Below are positions 7,837-16,807 of a stretch of 64,000 bases of DNA, one piece after another. Every line of letters starts with the position of its first letter. The first letter of the stretch is position 1. Source of the DNA: Gordonia aichiensis NBRC 108223 (GTDB taxonomy: Bacteria; Actinomycetota; Actinomycetes; Mycobacteriales; Mycobacteriaceae); contig NZ_BANR01000027.1 in the NCBI RefSeq assembly GCF_000332975.1, positions 1-64,000 on the forward strand. Reading direction: 5' to 3'. The position numbers and the translations under genes are program-made. The notes under the pieces were generated by a model. That model was not told where the DNA came from. It made no database searches and saw only the letters and a list, made by a program, of their open reading frames with translations.

Positions 7837-10638
7837 GTGAGTCCCGCGCAGAGTGCACCCGTGAAGAGTTCCACCGAGACCGCGTCGTCTTCTTCGACGT
7901 CGTCGCGGTCGAGTGGCAAGGGCGGCAAGAACAAGCGTCAGCCGACGTTGATGCTGCTCGACGGACATTCGCTGGCTTACCGTGCTTTTTTCGCGCTGCC
8001 CGCCGAGAACTTCAAAACGGCGACCGGGCAGACCACCAACGCCGTGTACGGATTCACGTCCATGCTGATCAACCTGCTCCGCGACGAGGAGCCGACGCAC
8101 GTCGCGGCGGCATTCGACGTGTCGCGCAAGACGTTCCGCTCGGAGATGTTCCCCGAATACAAGGCGCAACGGTCGAAGTCGCCGGACGAGTTCAACGGCC
8201 AGGTCGACCTGACCAAGGAGGTGCTCGACGCGCTCGGAATCCCCGTCATGGCGATCGAGGGCTATGAGGCCGACGACATCATCGCGACGCTCGCGACACA
8301 GGCCGAGGCGGAGGGCTACAAAGTGCTTGTCGTCACCGGCGACCGCGACTCCCTTCAACTCGTCGACGACTCGGTGACCGTCCTCTACCCGCGTAAGGGC
8401 GTGTCGGAGCTGACCCGCTTCACTCCGGAAGAGGTCGAGAAGAAGTACGGTTTGACCCCCACCCAGTACCCCGACTATGCGGCGCTGCGCGGCGACCCCA
8501 GCGACAACCTTCCCGGCATTCCGGGCGTGGGGGAGAAGACGGCGTCGAAGTGGATTCGTGAGTACGGCTCCCTGGCCGCGCTCATCGATCACGTCGACGA
8601 GGTCAAGGGGAAGGTCGGCGACGCATTGCGCGCCCACCTGGCGTCGGTACAGACCAATCGGCAGCTCACCGAACTCGTGCGCGACATGCAGTTGCCGGCC
8701 GCTCCCGACGATCTCGCCATGGTCGGCTGGGATCGTGACCGGATCCATCAGCTCTTCGACGACCTCGAGTTCCGGGTGCTCCGTGATCGTTTGTTCTCGA
8801 CGCTCAGTTCGGTGGAACCGGAGGCCGAATCAGGGTTCGAACTCGATGGATCGATTCTCGGGGAGGGCCAGGTGCGTGACTGGCTCGACGCGCACGCCCG
8901 CACCGGCCGCAGCGGACTCAGCGTGACCGGACCTCACCAGGTCGTCGGTGCCGACGCAACCGGGGTGGCGATCGCTGCCGCCGATGGCACGTCGGGCTAC
9001 GTCGACGTGACCGCATTGGGGCCCGACGACGAGAAAGCGCTCGGCGAGTGGTTTGCCGACCCGGCCATCGACAAGGCGCTACACGAAACGAAGTGGGCCA
9101 TCCACGCGCTCCGGTCGCGCGGGTGGACGCTCGCCGGGGTCTCCAGCGACACCGCGCTGGCCGCCTACCTCGTGCGGCCAGGTCAGCGAACCTTCAACCT
9201 CGACGACCTCGCCCTGCGCTACCTGCGACGAGAACTGCGTGCCGACGACGGTGCTGACTCCGGTCAGCTCTCGCTCCTCGACGACGATGGGGGTGCGGGC
9301 AAGATCGCCGAGCAGGCGATGCTCGAGGCCCGCGCAGTCGCTGAACTGGCCGACACACTCGACACCGAGCTCGATCGCATCGACTCCAAGCCGCTGCTCA
9401 CCGACATGGAGCTGCCGCTGCTGTTCGTGCTGGCCGATCTCGAGGCCGCGGGCATCGCGGTCGACGTCGACCACTTCGGGCAGCTCGAGGAGACGTTCTC
9501 CGAGCGCATTCGTACCGCCGCAGAGTCCGCATACGAGGTGATCGGTGAGCAGATCAACCTCGGCTCGCCCAAGCAACTGCAGACGGTGTTGTTCGACAAG
9601 CTCGACATGCCCAAGACGAAGAAGACCAAGACCGGTTACACCACCGACGCCGACGCACTGCAGACGCTCTACGAGAAGACCGAGCACCCCTTCCTCGCCT
9701 ACCTCCTCGAGCACCGTGATGCGACCCGGCTGAAGGTCACCGTCGACGGACTGTTGAAGTCGGTCGCCGACGACGGCCGCATCCACACGACCTTCAACCA
9801 GACAGTTGCCGCGACGGGCCGACTGTCATCCACGGAACCCAATCTGCAGAACATCCCGGTCCGGACAGAAGCGGGCCGCGAGATCCGCCACGGCTTTGTC
9901 GTCGGGTACGACAACGGTCCCGGCGGATCGGGCAAGCCGTATGAAACCCTCATGACGGCTGACTACAGCCAGATCGAGATGCGCATCATGGCCCATCTGT
10001 CCGGTGATGCAGGCCTCATCGAGGCGTTCAACACCGGAGAGGACCTGCACAACTTCGTGGGTTCGCGCGCCTTCGGTGTACCGATCGACGAGGTGACCAC
10101 CGAGATGCGTCATCGAGTGAAGGCGATGTCGTACGGTCTCGCGTACGGACTGTCGGCGTTCGGTCTCGCAGCGCAGCTGCGGATCAGTCGCGATGAGGCC
10201 AAGGAACAGATGGAGGCCTACTTCGACCGGTTCGGTGGCGTGCGTGACTATCTGCACGACGTGGTGCTCGAAGCGCGTCGAAATGAGTACACCGCAACGC
10301 TTTTCGGTCGACGACGCTATCTCCCCGACCTTAACAGCGACAACTGGCAGCGTCGGCAGGCTGCCGAGCGGATGGCACTCAACGCCCCCATTCAGGGCAC
10401 GGCTGCCGACATCATCAAGGTTGCGATGATCAATGTCCACAAACGACTCGTCGCCGAGAACCTTGCTTCCCGCATGCTGCTGCAGGTGCACGACGAACTG
10501 GTCGTCGAAGTGGCAGAGGGAGAGCGGGACGTCGCAGAGAAGGTCGTCCGTGAGGAAATGGGTAACGCAATCGATCTGTCTGTGCCGCTGGAGGTGTCGG
10601 TGGGGTTCGGGCGGTCGTGGGACGACGCGGCGCACTGA
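7837..10638 (+). CDS. polA: DNA polymerase I
   Basis: Family A polymerase, 933 aa, for gap filling and Okazaki fragment processing. The 5'-3' exonuclease domain (about 35-330) contains LMLLDGHSLAYRAFF and GDPSDNLPGIPGVGEKTA. The central 3'-5' exonuclease-like region lacks clear catalytic acidic motifs, as in mycobacterial PolA. The polymerase domain has motif A DYSQIEMR (from D709), motif B RHRVKAMSYGLAYG (R758, K762, Tyr766, the residue linked to dideoxynucleotide acceptance) and motif C VHDE (H885-E887). The first 30 or so residues are Ser/Lys-rich; GTG 7861 is an alternative start. Confidence 0.97.
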   Translation: MSPAQSAPVKSSTETASSSSTSSRSSGKGGKNKRQPTLMLLDGHSLAYRAFFALPAENFKTATGQTTNAVYGFTSMLINLLRDEEPTHVAAAFDVSRKTFRSEMFPEYKAQRSKSPDEFNGQVDLTKEVLDALGIPVMAIEGYEADDIIATLATQAEAEGYKVLVVTGDRDSLQLVDDSVTVLYPRKGVSELTRFTPEEVEKKYGLTPTQYPDYAALRGDPSDNLPGIPGVGEKTASKWIREYGSLAALIDHVDEVKGKVGDALRAHLASVQTNRQLTELVRDMQLPAAPDDLAMVGWDRDRIHQLFDDLEFRVLRDRLFSTLSSVEPEAESGFELDGSILGEGQVRDWLDAHARTGRSGLSVTGPHQVVGADATGVAIAAADGTSGYVDVTALGPDDEKALGEWFADPAIDKALHETKWAIHALRSRGWTLAGVSSDTALAAYLVRPGQRTFNLDDLALRYLRRELRADDGADSGQLSLLDDDGGAGKIAEQAMLEARAVAELADTLDTELDRIDSKPLLTDMELPLLFVLADLEAAGIAVDVDHFGQLEETFSERIRTAAESAYEVIGEQINLGSPKQLQTVLFDKLDMPKTKKTKTGYTTDADALQTLYEKTEHPFLAYLLEHRDATRLKVTVDGLLKSVADDGRIHTTFNQTVAATGRLSSTEPNLQNIPVRTEAGREIRHGFVVGYDNGPGGSGKPYETLMTADYSQIEMRIMAHLSGDAGLIEAFNTGEDLHNFVGSRAFGVPIDEVTTEMRHRVKAMSYGLAYGLSAFGLAAQLRISRDEAKEQMEAYFDRFGGVRDYLHDVVLEARRNEYTATLFGRRRYLPDLNSDNWQRRQAAERMALNAPIQGTAADIIKVAMINVHKRLVAENLASRMLLQVHDELVVEVAEGERDVAEKVVREEMGNAIDLSVPLEVSVGFGRSWDDAAH

Positions 10639-10690
10639 CCCGATCCGTCTGTGATACGTCGGGAGCGCTTCACGCTGTACACCGAAGCAC

Positions 10691-11311
10691 TCAGCTACGT
10701 ACCCGTGCGAGCTCACTTTCGAGGCTGGTGACCGCCCACTCGACGGCCAACTCGAATGCCTGGTCTGCGCGAACCCGACCTACGGGGGCGGCGGACAAAG
10801 CGCGCGCGAGCGCGCTGTCGGGAGGTAGCTCATCGGCCGACCACACTTCGTCCGGCGCGCCGAGGTCGAGCGCAGACCCCAGCGCGACCGTGTCGAGAAA
10901 CGTGATGACGTGCAGCACCCGATCGATCGGGAACCCGGCGTCGACCAGCTTCTGCGCCAACTGGTCGTAGCCGTACAACACCTCGGGGGCGCGGATCGTC
11001 TGGGCGGTCAGCGCGCGCACCAATTCTGGGTGCGCCCCGAAACCGTTGCGGTAACCAATCAACCATTCGCGCACCACCTCGCGCCAGTCAGTGGGCCACT
11101 CGATGTTCGCCGAAAGCTCCTCTGCGATCACACCACGGATCAGCTCGAGTAGCTGCTCCCGACCAGAGACGTGGTGATAGAGCGACGACACCGCGACATC
11201 GAGTCGTTTCGCCACGCCCGGCATCGTGAACGATCCGTTGGCGTCGAGGGCGTCGAGAGCTGCTCGCGCAATCGTCGTCGGATCGAGGATCGGAGTGTGC
11301 GGGCGTGGCAT
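10691..11311 (-). CDS. TetR/AcrR-family transcriptional regulator
   Basis: Repressor-type protein of 206 aa. The N-terminal helix-turn-helix (residues about 10-57) includes FTMPGVAKRLDVAVSSLYHHVSGREQLLELI. The C-terminal domain resembles the TetR_C type ligand-binding dimerisation domain. It lies 44 nt downstream of the amidohydrolase on the same strand and is probably cotranscribed with it and the permease, so the likely target is the inverted repeat at 14561-14583. That link is inferred from position. Confidence 0.87.
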   Translation of the reverse strand: MPRPHTPILDPTTIARAALDALDANGSFTMPGVAKRLDVAVSSLYHHVSGREQLLELIRGVIAEELSANIEWPTDWREVVREWLIGYRNGFGAHPELVRALTAQTIRAPEVLYGYDQLAQKLVDAGFPIDRVLHVITFLDTVALGSALDLGAPDEVWSADELPPDSALARALSAAPVGRVRADQAFELAVEWAVTSLESELARVRS

Positions 11312-11355
11312 GCCGCAAGCCTAACGAGTCGCCATCGCAGGAGTGTGCAGGCTCC

Positions 11356-12969
11356 TTACGCGTCGACCCGATCGCCGCGATGCACGATGTCGCCGCCGAC
11401 TGTTGTCAGCACTATCGGCGCCTCGATGAGTTCGTCAGGTGGGCAGCGCAGCGGGTCGACGGCGAAAGCCGTGAGATCAGCGCGCTTCCCGACGGCAATG
11501 GTTCCCGCGTCTGCAGACCCTTGGGCTCGAGCGGCGTGGCTGGTATAGCCCTCGAGCGCCATGCGTGCGGTCAGCGCTTGCCCCGCGAGGACGGGTACAT
11601 CGTCGGGTCGGCCCGCGCGCCGACGCAGTTGAGCGTCGGCCATGATCGACCGGGCGTCGAAGGGTGCGATCGGCCAATCCGACCCCAGTGCAAGGGTTGC
11701 GCCTGCGTCACGGATGTCGCGCGTACGGAATGCGCGGTCGGCGCGTTCGGTACCGAGCCGCTCCGACCAGTTGTCGGTGTGGTCGGCGCGTGTGTAGTGC
11801 GTGCAGTGCGTCGGCTGCATACTCGCGACCACGCCTTGGCGAGCGAACCTGTCGACGAGATCGTCGGGGAGTGTCTCGATGTGTTCGATGCGGTGCCGCG
11901 CGCCCGACGGCAGGTCGGGAAGTTCGGCGAGACTGTCGAGCGCGTAACGGATTCCGGCATCGCCAATTGCGTGGGTGACCGTGGGCACGCCGCGACGGGC
12001 CAGATACCGGACAGCGTGTCGATACTCCTCGGGATCGGGCCACAGCGGCGCGGCGGACTCGCCATGGGAGTCAGGGAACTCCAGCCACGCGGTACCACCG
12101 TCGATGGTGCCGTCGACCATGAACTTCACACCGTCGACACGCCAGCGTCTGCCGCCCCGACGTTGCATGTCGACGATGTGATCGAGTTGTTCGGTATCGG
12201 TACCGGGCATACAGAACGGTGCGAAACGCAGTCGCATGGGCAGGTCGATGTCATCTTCGAGGGCACTGATGAGCTCGCCGCTGTCGCCCTCGAAATCCAT
12301 GGCATTGGCTGACGTCAGACCCGCCGCAGCCATCGAGGTGAGCAGATCTGCCAGTCGCCGCCGACGCTGACCGGGCGACTCGGGTGGTACCACCGCCGAG
12401 ACGATGGTGACGGCTTCGAGCTCCAGTAGATGTCCCGTGGGAAGGCCGTCGCGGCAGACGATCTCAGCGTTTCCCGAGAACATGCGTGGACCGTCGACCC
12501 CGGCACGACGCAGTGCTGCGGGTGTCGCCAATGCCGAATGACCGTCGAAGAGATAGATCAGGGCCGGCAGGTCAGGGCCCAACGCGGTCACCAGAATGTC
12601 GTTGGTGATCGGCAGCCCTCCAAAGGAATTCGGATCCAGGCCCCAGCCCCGCACCCAGCCGTCGATCACCGGGGCACTCCGCAGCGTGGTGACGAGCTGG
12701 TCGAGATCGTCGACCACGGACAGGTCGACGCCTGCCGAGATGTCGAGCCCCATGACTGGGTGGATGTGCCCGTCGATGAGTCCCGGGGTCAATGTTGCGC
12801 TTCCGAGGTCGACGACACGCGTCGACGCTCCGAGGTACGGCGAGATGGAATCTGCATCGCCCAACGCGCAAATCCGTCCGTCGGAGATGGCGACTGCGGT
12901 ATTGCCCTGCTCGCCGCTCATCGTGTGGATCGTGTCGGCGAGGATCACGGTATCGGCTCGATAGGTCAT
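11356..12969 (-). CDS. YtcJ-like metal-dependent amidohydrolase
   Basis: Amidohydrolase-superfamily protein of 537 aa (amidohydrolase family 3). The N-terminal beta-sandwich part precedes the metal-binding HxH in LTPGLIDGHIHP near residues 58-69. Later motifs include VKFMVDGTIDGGTAWLE, a THAIGD His and ALGSDWPIAP with the metal Asp. A C-terminal strand set closes the sandwich. Substrates of the family are exocyclic or cyclic amides and the exact one is unknown. It starts 9 nt after the permease stop, so the pair is an operon: uptake, then hydrolysis. Confidence 0.87.
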   Translation of the reverse strand: MTYRADTVILADTIHTMSGEQGNTAVAISDGRICALGDADSISPYLGASTRVVDLGSATLTPGLIDGHIHPVMGLDISAGVDLSVVDDLDQLVTTLRSAPVIDGWVRGWGLDPNSFGGLPITNDILVTALGPDLPALIYLFDGHSALATPAALRRAGVDGPRMFSGNAEIVCRDGLPTGHLLELEAVTIVSAVVPPESPGQRRRRLADLLTSMAAAGLTSANAMDFEGDSGELISALEDDIDLPMRLRFAPFCMPGTDTEQLDHIVDMQRRGGRRWRVDGVKFMVDGTIDGGTAWLEFPDSHGESAAPLWPDPEEYRHAVRYLARRGVPTVTHAIGDAGIRYALDSLAELPDLPSGARHRIEHIETLPDDLVDRFARQGVVASMQPTHCTHYTRADHTDNWSERLGTERADRAFRTRDIRDAGATLALGSDWPIAPFDARSIMADAQLRRRAGRPDDVPVLAGQALTARMALEGYTSHAARAQGSADAGTIAVGKRADLTAFAVDPLRCPPDELIEAPIVLTTVGGDIVHRGDRVDA

Positions 12970-12978
12970 GTTCTTCTC

Positions 12979-14502
12979 TCAGCGTTCGATGGTTGCGTGT
13001 GGGTCGTCGTAGAGCCCGCCGATGTGGGCATAGATGTGGGGCGAACGGAAGCGGAAGTACAGTGCCGCAGTAACTCCCAGGACGAACACCACGGCGACGC
13101 TGCCGACGAGGGCAGCATTGGCCGCGGCTCCCATGCTTGTCAGCAGCCCGATGTTTCCGACGAGGAGGCCGAGCGCGAGTCCTAGAAGGACCGTGCTCAA
13201 CACGCCCGCTACCACGCCGACACGTTCGGTGCGGACGAACTTCTTGCGTACGAAGTAGGCAACCACCGCCAGGGACGTGATCACCTGAAGTGCAATGATT
13301 CCCACGATTCCGGGTGTGTTGAGAACGAGCAGCAGCTGGTAGTACGGGTCCGCTCCCGCCAGCCCGAACGCGACGACGACCACGGCCGCGATCGCCGTCT
13401 GGAGGTTTCCCGCGCGAGATGGTGACTTGTAGACGGGATGGGTGCGGTCGAGAACGCGGGGGAGTGCTCCGTCGCGGGCGAGGGCGTAGGTGTAGCGGTT
13501 GATGGCGTTGTGGAACGCGAGCTGGGAGGCAAGTGCGCTGGTGACGATGAGTAGCGACATCACGTCCGTGGCCCACGTTCCCACGTAGGTCGTCATCGCC
13601 GAGAAGAAGAGGTCGGCGACGTTCTCACCCGCTGCCTGTTGCACCTGCGCAGCGCCGAAAGCCTGCACGATCGCCCAGACGATGAAGCAGTAGAACACGG
13701 CCATGAAGCCAACAGCCCAGTACGTGGCGCGTGGGATCGAGCGGTCCGGGTCGCGAGCCTCCGAGCGGTAGAGGGCGGTGGATTCGAAACCCATGAAGGC
13801 CGCGAACGCGAACGCAAGGACCCCTGCCATTCCCGGCGCGAACACCGCGTGTGGCGTGAAGGTCGAGAACTCGATGCCGTGTGCACCGCCCTGTACCAGG
13901 ATTGCGACTGCGAGAACTGCGAGGATTCCGGTCTCGAGCGCCAAGAGCACGCCGAGGAACTTTGCGCCAACGTCGATCCCACGCCGCCCGACGAACCACA
14001 CGATCGCTATTGCCACCAGTGCGAGCACCGGCCACGGGATGTCGACGCCGAACAGGCGCGAGATCGCATCCTGTGTCTGGACCGCGAGTAGCCCGTACAC
14101 ACCGATCTGCAGCGCGTTGTACGAGACGATGGCGAGAAAACCGGAGGCCAGGCCGGCTACCCGGCCGAGGCCGAGTGTGATGTACGAGTAGAACGCGCCC
14201 TTGCCTCCGGTGGCGCGGGTCATGGCCATGAATGCCACCGCGAACACGGCGAACGCGACGCCCGCGGCGAGGTAGGCGACCGGAGCACCCACTCCGCCGA
14301 TGGCCAGTGCCAACGGTGCGACACCGGCCATCACCGTCAGTGGGGCTGCCGCCGCGATCACCATGAATGCGATCGACGGGGCACCGAGCGCGTCCTGTTT
14401 GAGGTCGATGCCCGAAGGGGGTGCGGAGTCGACGCCCACGGGAAGCGGGGATTCGGAGCTGCCCTGCGCGGCGGCGAGTCGAGAGGGGTCTGCAGTGCTC
14501 AT
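12979..14502 (-). CDS. APC-superfamily amino-acid/amine permease
   Basis: Integral membrane protein of 507 aa with about 12 to 14 hydrophobic segments, a proton-coupled importer by family. The N-terminal signature includes ALGAPSIAFMVIAAAAPLTV, and GGKGAFYSYITLGLGRVAG is the APC helix 3 region. FAFAAFMGFESTALYRSEAR with DPDRSIPRATY is the conserved helix 6 to 7 motif. First gene of the minus-strand catabolic operon and divergent from the dehydrogenase at 14640. Confidence 0.9.
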   Translation of the reverse strand: MSTADPSRLAAAQGSSESPLPVGVDSAPPSGIDLKQDALGAPSIAFMVIAAAAPLTVMAGVAPLALAIGGVGAPVAYLAAGVAFAVFAVAFMAMTRATGGKGAFYSYITLGLGRVAGLASGFLAIVSYNALQIGVYGLLAVQTQDAISRLFGVDIPWPVLALVAIAIVWFVGRRGIDVGAKFLGVLLALETGILAVLAVAILVQGGAHGIEFSTFTPHAVFAPGMAGVLAFAFAAFMGFESTALYRSEARDPDRSIPRATYWAVGFMAVFYCFIVWAIVQAFGAAQVQQAAGENVADLFFSAMTTYVGTWATDVMSLLIVTSALASQLAFHNAINRYTYALARDGALPRVLDRTHPVYKSPSRAGNLQTAIAAVVVVAFGLAGADPYYQLLLVLNTPGIVGIIALQVITSLAVVAYFVRKKFVRTERVGVVAGVLSTVLLGLALGLLVGNIGLLTSMGAAANAALVGSVAVVFVLGVTAALYFRFRSPHIYAHIGGLYDDPHATIER

Positions 14503-14560
14503 GCTGGGCCTTTCGGGAGCGTCGTCAGAGAAAACGGTGTTGGCCTGCGACGTTGAAAGC

Positions 14561-14583
14561 CAAACCGAATCAAATTCGGTTTG
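14561..14583. promoter_or_regulatory. Perfect 23-bp inverted repeat, probable operator
   Basis: Arms CAAACCGAAT and ATTCGGTTTG flank the spacer CAA. It sits in the 137-bp divergent intergenic region, about 59 nt upstream of the permease start and 57 nt upstream of the dehydrogenase start. Length and symmetry fit a dimeric repressor site, and the TetR regulator at 10691-11311 is the obvious candidate binder. Confidence 0.7.
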
Positions 14584-14625
14584 TAGTCATGCTGGGGTCA
14601 CTCCATGCGGTTGTCAAGCGGTCTG

Positions 14626-14631
14626 GCAATA
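14626..14631 (+). promoter_or_regulatory. Candidate -10 element for a leaderless transcript
   Basis: CAATAT lies about 8 nt before the ATG at 14640. No ribosome binding site is visible there, which is the usual pattern of a leaderless actinobacterial mRNA. The -35 region overlaps the downstream arm of the inverted repeat, consistent with repression from that site. Confidence 0.4.
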
Positions 14632-14639
14632 TTCATTCG

Positions 14640-15725
14640 ATGAGTCATGTGCGTCGTCTGTCGGTCGGAGTTCTCGACGGCGACGGGATCGGGCCGGAGA
14701 TCGTTCCGGTTGCCGTCGACGTGGCGAGCGCTGCGGCAGCGAGTGAAGGAATCGAATTCGATTGGGAGCGTGCACCTCTCGGCAGCCAAGCGATCGCGGA
14801 GTGTGGGACGCCGATGCCTGAGTCGACGTTGGCGGCACTCGACTCACTCGACGTGTGGATACTCGGACCGCACGATTCGGCGAGCTACCCCGAGCAATTT
14901 AGAACCGCCCTCACGCCAGGTGCCGTGATCCGCAAGAGGTTCGGTCTCTATGCGAACATCCGGCCGTGCCGCGCCTATCGGGGTGTGGCGGCCACCGCCC
15001 CCGACATCGACGTGGTGATCGCCCGTGAGAACTCCGAGGGGCTCTACGCCGACCGCAACATGGAGGTGGGCAGCGGTGAGTTCATGCCCACACCCGACGT
15101 CGCGCTGGCCGTCGGGGTCATCACCCGCGACGCGAGCCGACGGATCGCTCGAGAGGCGTTCCGTCTCGCGCAACAGCGCACGCGACACGTCACGATCGTG
15201 CACAAGGCAAATGTGCTCCGCTTGAGCACCGGACTCTTCCGCGATGCGTGCCGAGAGGTCGCTGCGGAGTATCCCGACGTCGTCGTCGACGAACAGCATG
15301 TCGACGCCATGGCAGCACTGTTGGTGCGTAGGCCGGCGGACTTCGACGTCCTCGTCACCGAGAATCTGTTCGGCGACATCTTGTCCGATCTCGCGGCAGA
15401 GCTCGCGGGTTCGCTGGGAACGGCCGGGTCGATCAACTGCTCGGACACCAAGGCCATGGCGCAGGCCAGTCACGGCGCCGCCCCAGACATCGCCGGCCGC
15501 GGAATCGCCGATCCCGTCGGCATTCTCGCGTCGACGGCGATGATGTTGCGGTGGTGGGGAGAACATCGCGACGATGATGCGCTGACTCGGTGCGCATCGA
15601 GAATCGACAACGCTGTCGAGGCGACGCTCGCTGCGGGCATTCGCACCGCCGACCTCGGCGGCACCGCGAGCACCCGCGAGTTCGGCGACGCGGTCGCGAC
15701 TGCGACAGCGCGCACTCCCGACTGA
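14640..15725 (+). CDS. Isocitrate/isopropylmalate-family dehydrogenase (tartrate dehydrogenase-like)
   Basis: NAD-dependent beta-decarboxylating dehydrogenase of about 361 aa. Visible: GVLDGDGIGPEIVPVAV at the N-terminus, ARENSEGLYADRN in the substrate-loop position, IVHKANVLRLSTGLFRD with the catalytic Lys, and TENLFGDILSDLAAELAGS with the metal-binding Asp residues. The substrate loop differs from typical LeuB and Icd, so a 2-hydroxydicarboxylic acid such as tartrate or malate is possible but not shown. No leuC/leuD nearby. It is divergent from the permease/amidohydrolase operon and likely shares its control. The open frame extends upstream through the operator, so ATG 14640 is preferred. 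Confidence 0.85.
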   Translation: MSHVRRLSVGVLDGDGIGPEIVPVAVDVASAAAASEGIEFDWERAPLGSQAIAECGTPMPESTLAALDSLDVWILGPHDSASYPEQFRTALTPGAVIRKRFGLYANIRPCRAYRGVAATAPDIDVVIARENSEGLYADRNMEVGSGEFMPTPDVALAVGVITRDASRRIAREAFRLAQQRTRHVTIVHKANVLRLSTGLFRDACREVAAEYPDVVVDEQHVDAMAALLVRRPADFDVLVTENLFGDILSDLAAELAGSLGTAGSINCSDTKAMAQASHGAAPDIAGRGIADPVGILASTAMMLRWWGEHRDDDALTRCASRIDNAVEATLAAGIRTADLGGTASTREFGDAVATATARTPD

Positions 15726-15834
15726 GCACCGGCCGACGTCGAACTAGGGTTAATCCTTCGTAACTATCCTGTGGAATCCGGTTGAAGCCAGTAAGTTACA
15801 CGGGGTGTCGACGTGTGTCGGCGTGTTGTCTCGA

Positions 15835-15852
15835 GGCGCTCATAGAAGCGCC
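15835..15852 (+). other. Small hairpin before the glutamate-type receptor gene
   Basis: GGCGCT and AGCGCC pair around a 6-nt loop immediately upstream of the GGGGGAAGGAA ribosome site of the receptor gene. It may shield or stabilise the 5' leader. No known riboswitch is recognised. Confidence 0.3.
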
Positions 15853-15868
15853 GGGGGAAGGAATCTCG

Positions 15869-16804
15869 ATGCGAATTCAGCGATCGACTCGTACTCGATC
15901 ATGGCGGTTCGGCGGTGTGTTCGCCGCACTGGTGGCCATCATGGCGATGGTGCTCGCCGGGTGTACGAACAACGAATCCGACGAAGGCGGAAATGGAGGC
16001 GCCGCGAGTTCCTCGAAGGCGGTGGAGGCGACCAAGGTCGACTCGATCGCCGCGCTCGTACCTGAGCCCATCCGTAACTCGGGAACGCTGGTCGTGGGCG
16101 TGAACGTGCCGTACTCGCCCAACGAGTTCAAGGACCCCTCCGGCAACATCGTCGGCTACGACGTCGACCTGATGAAAGCCGTGGCCGGAGTACTCGGCCT
16201 CAAGGCCGATCTGAAGGAAGCCGACTTCGACAAGATCATTCCGGCCATTCAGCAGGGCACCTACAACGTCGGGATGTCGTCGTTCACCGACAGTAAGGAG
16301 CGCGAGAAGCAGGTCGATTTCGTCACCTACTACAACGCGGGTGTGCAGTGGGCCCAGCAGAAGGGTGGCAACATCGACCCGAACAACGCGTGCGGTAAGC
16401 GGGTCGCGGTGCAGTCGACCACGGTCGAGGACACCGACGAGGTGCCCGCGAAGAGCAAGGCGTGCACGGATGCGGGCAAGCCCGCGATCGAGAAGGTCAA
16501 GTTCGACAGCCAGGACGAGGCAACCAATGCCCTGGTGTTGGGCAAGGTCGACGCGATGTCCGCGGACTCGCCGGTCACCGCGTACGCGATCAAGCGCTCC
16601 GACGGCAAGCTAGAAGCAGCCGGTGGCGTCTTCGACTCGCAGCCCTACGGGTACCCGGTGCAGAAGGGATCGTCGTTGACGCAGGCTCTTCAGCAGGCGG
16701 TGCAGCATCTGATCGACAACGGGCAGTACAAGCAGATCGCCGAGAACTGGGGCGTCGAGGCGGGCGCCATTCAGAAGTCGGTCATCAACGGCGCGGTCAG
16801 CTGA
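15869..16804 (+). CDS. Polar amino-acid ABC transporter substrate-binding lipoprotein
   Basis: Family 3 (HisJ/GlnH type) receptor of about 311 aa. ATG 15869 follows a strong GGGGGAAGGAA site. The signal peptide ends in the lipobox VLAGC. The mature domain has GTLVVGVNVPYSPNEF, GYDVDLMKAVAG and FTDSKEREKQVDFVTYY, conserved in ligand binding. First gene of a three-gene importer with permease and ATPase. Glutamate, glutamine, or a basic or sulfur amino acid are all possible. Confidence 0.9.
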   Translation: MRIQRSTRTRSWRFGGVFAALVAIMAMVLAGCTNNESDEGGNGGAASSSKAVEATKVDSIAALVPEPIRNSGTLVVGVNVPYSPNEFKDPSGNIVGYDVDLMKAVAGVLGLKADLKEADFDKIIPAIQQGTYNVGMSSFTDSKEREKQVDFVTYYNAGVQWAQQKGGNIDPNNACGKRVAVQSTTVEDTDEVPAKSKACTDAGKPAIEKVKFDSQDEATNALVLGKVDAMSADSPVTAYAIKRSDGKLEAAGGVFDSQPYGYPVQKGSSLTQALQQAVQHLIDNGQYKQIAENWGVEAGAIQKSVINGAVS

Positions 16805-16807
16805 CCT

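Noticed and set aside
10691-15725. Prophage or insertion-sequence origin of the catabolic island
   Set aside because: No integrase, transposase, terminal repeats or tRNA junction was found, and composition is like the rest of the window.
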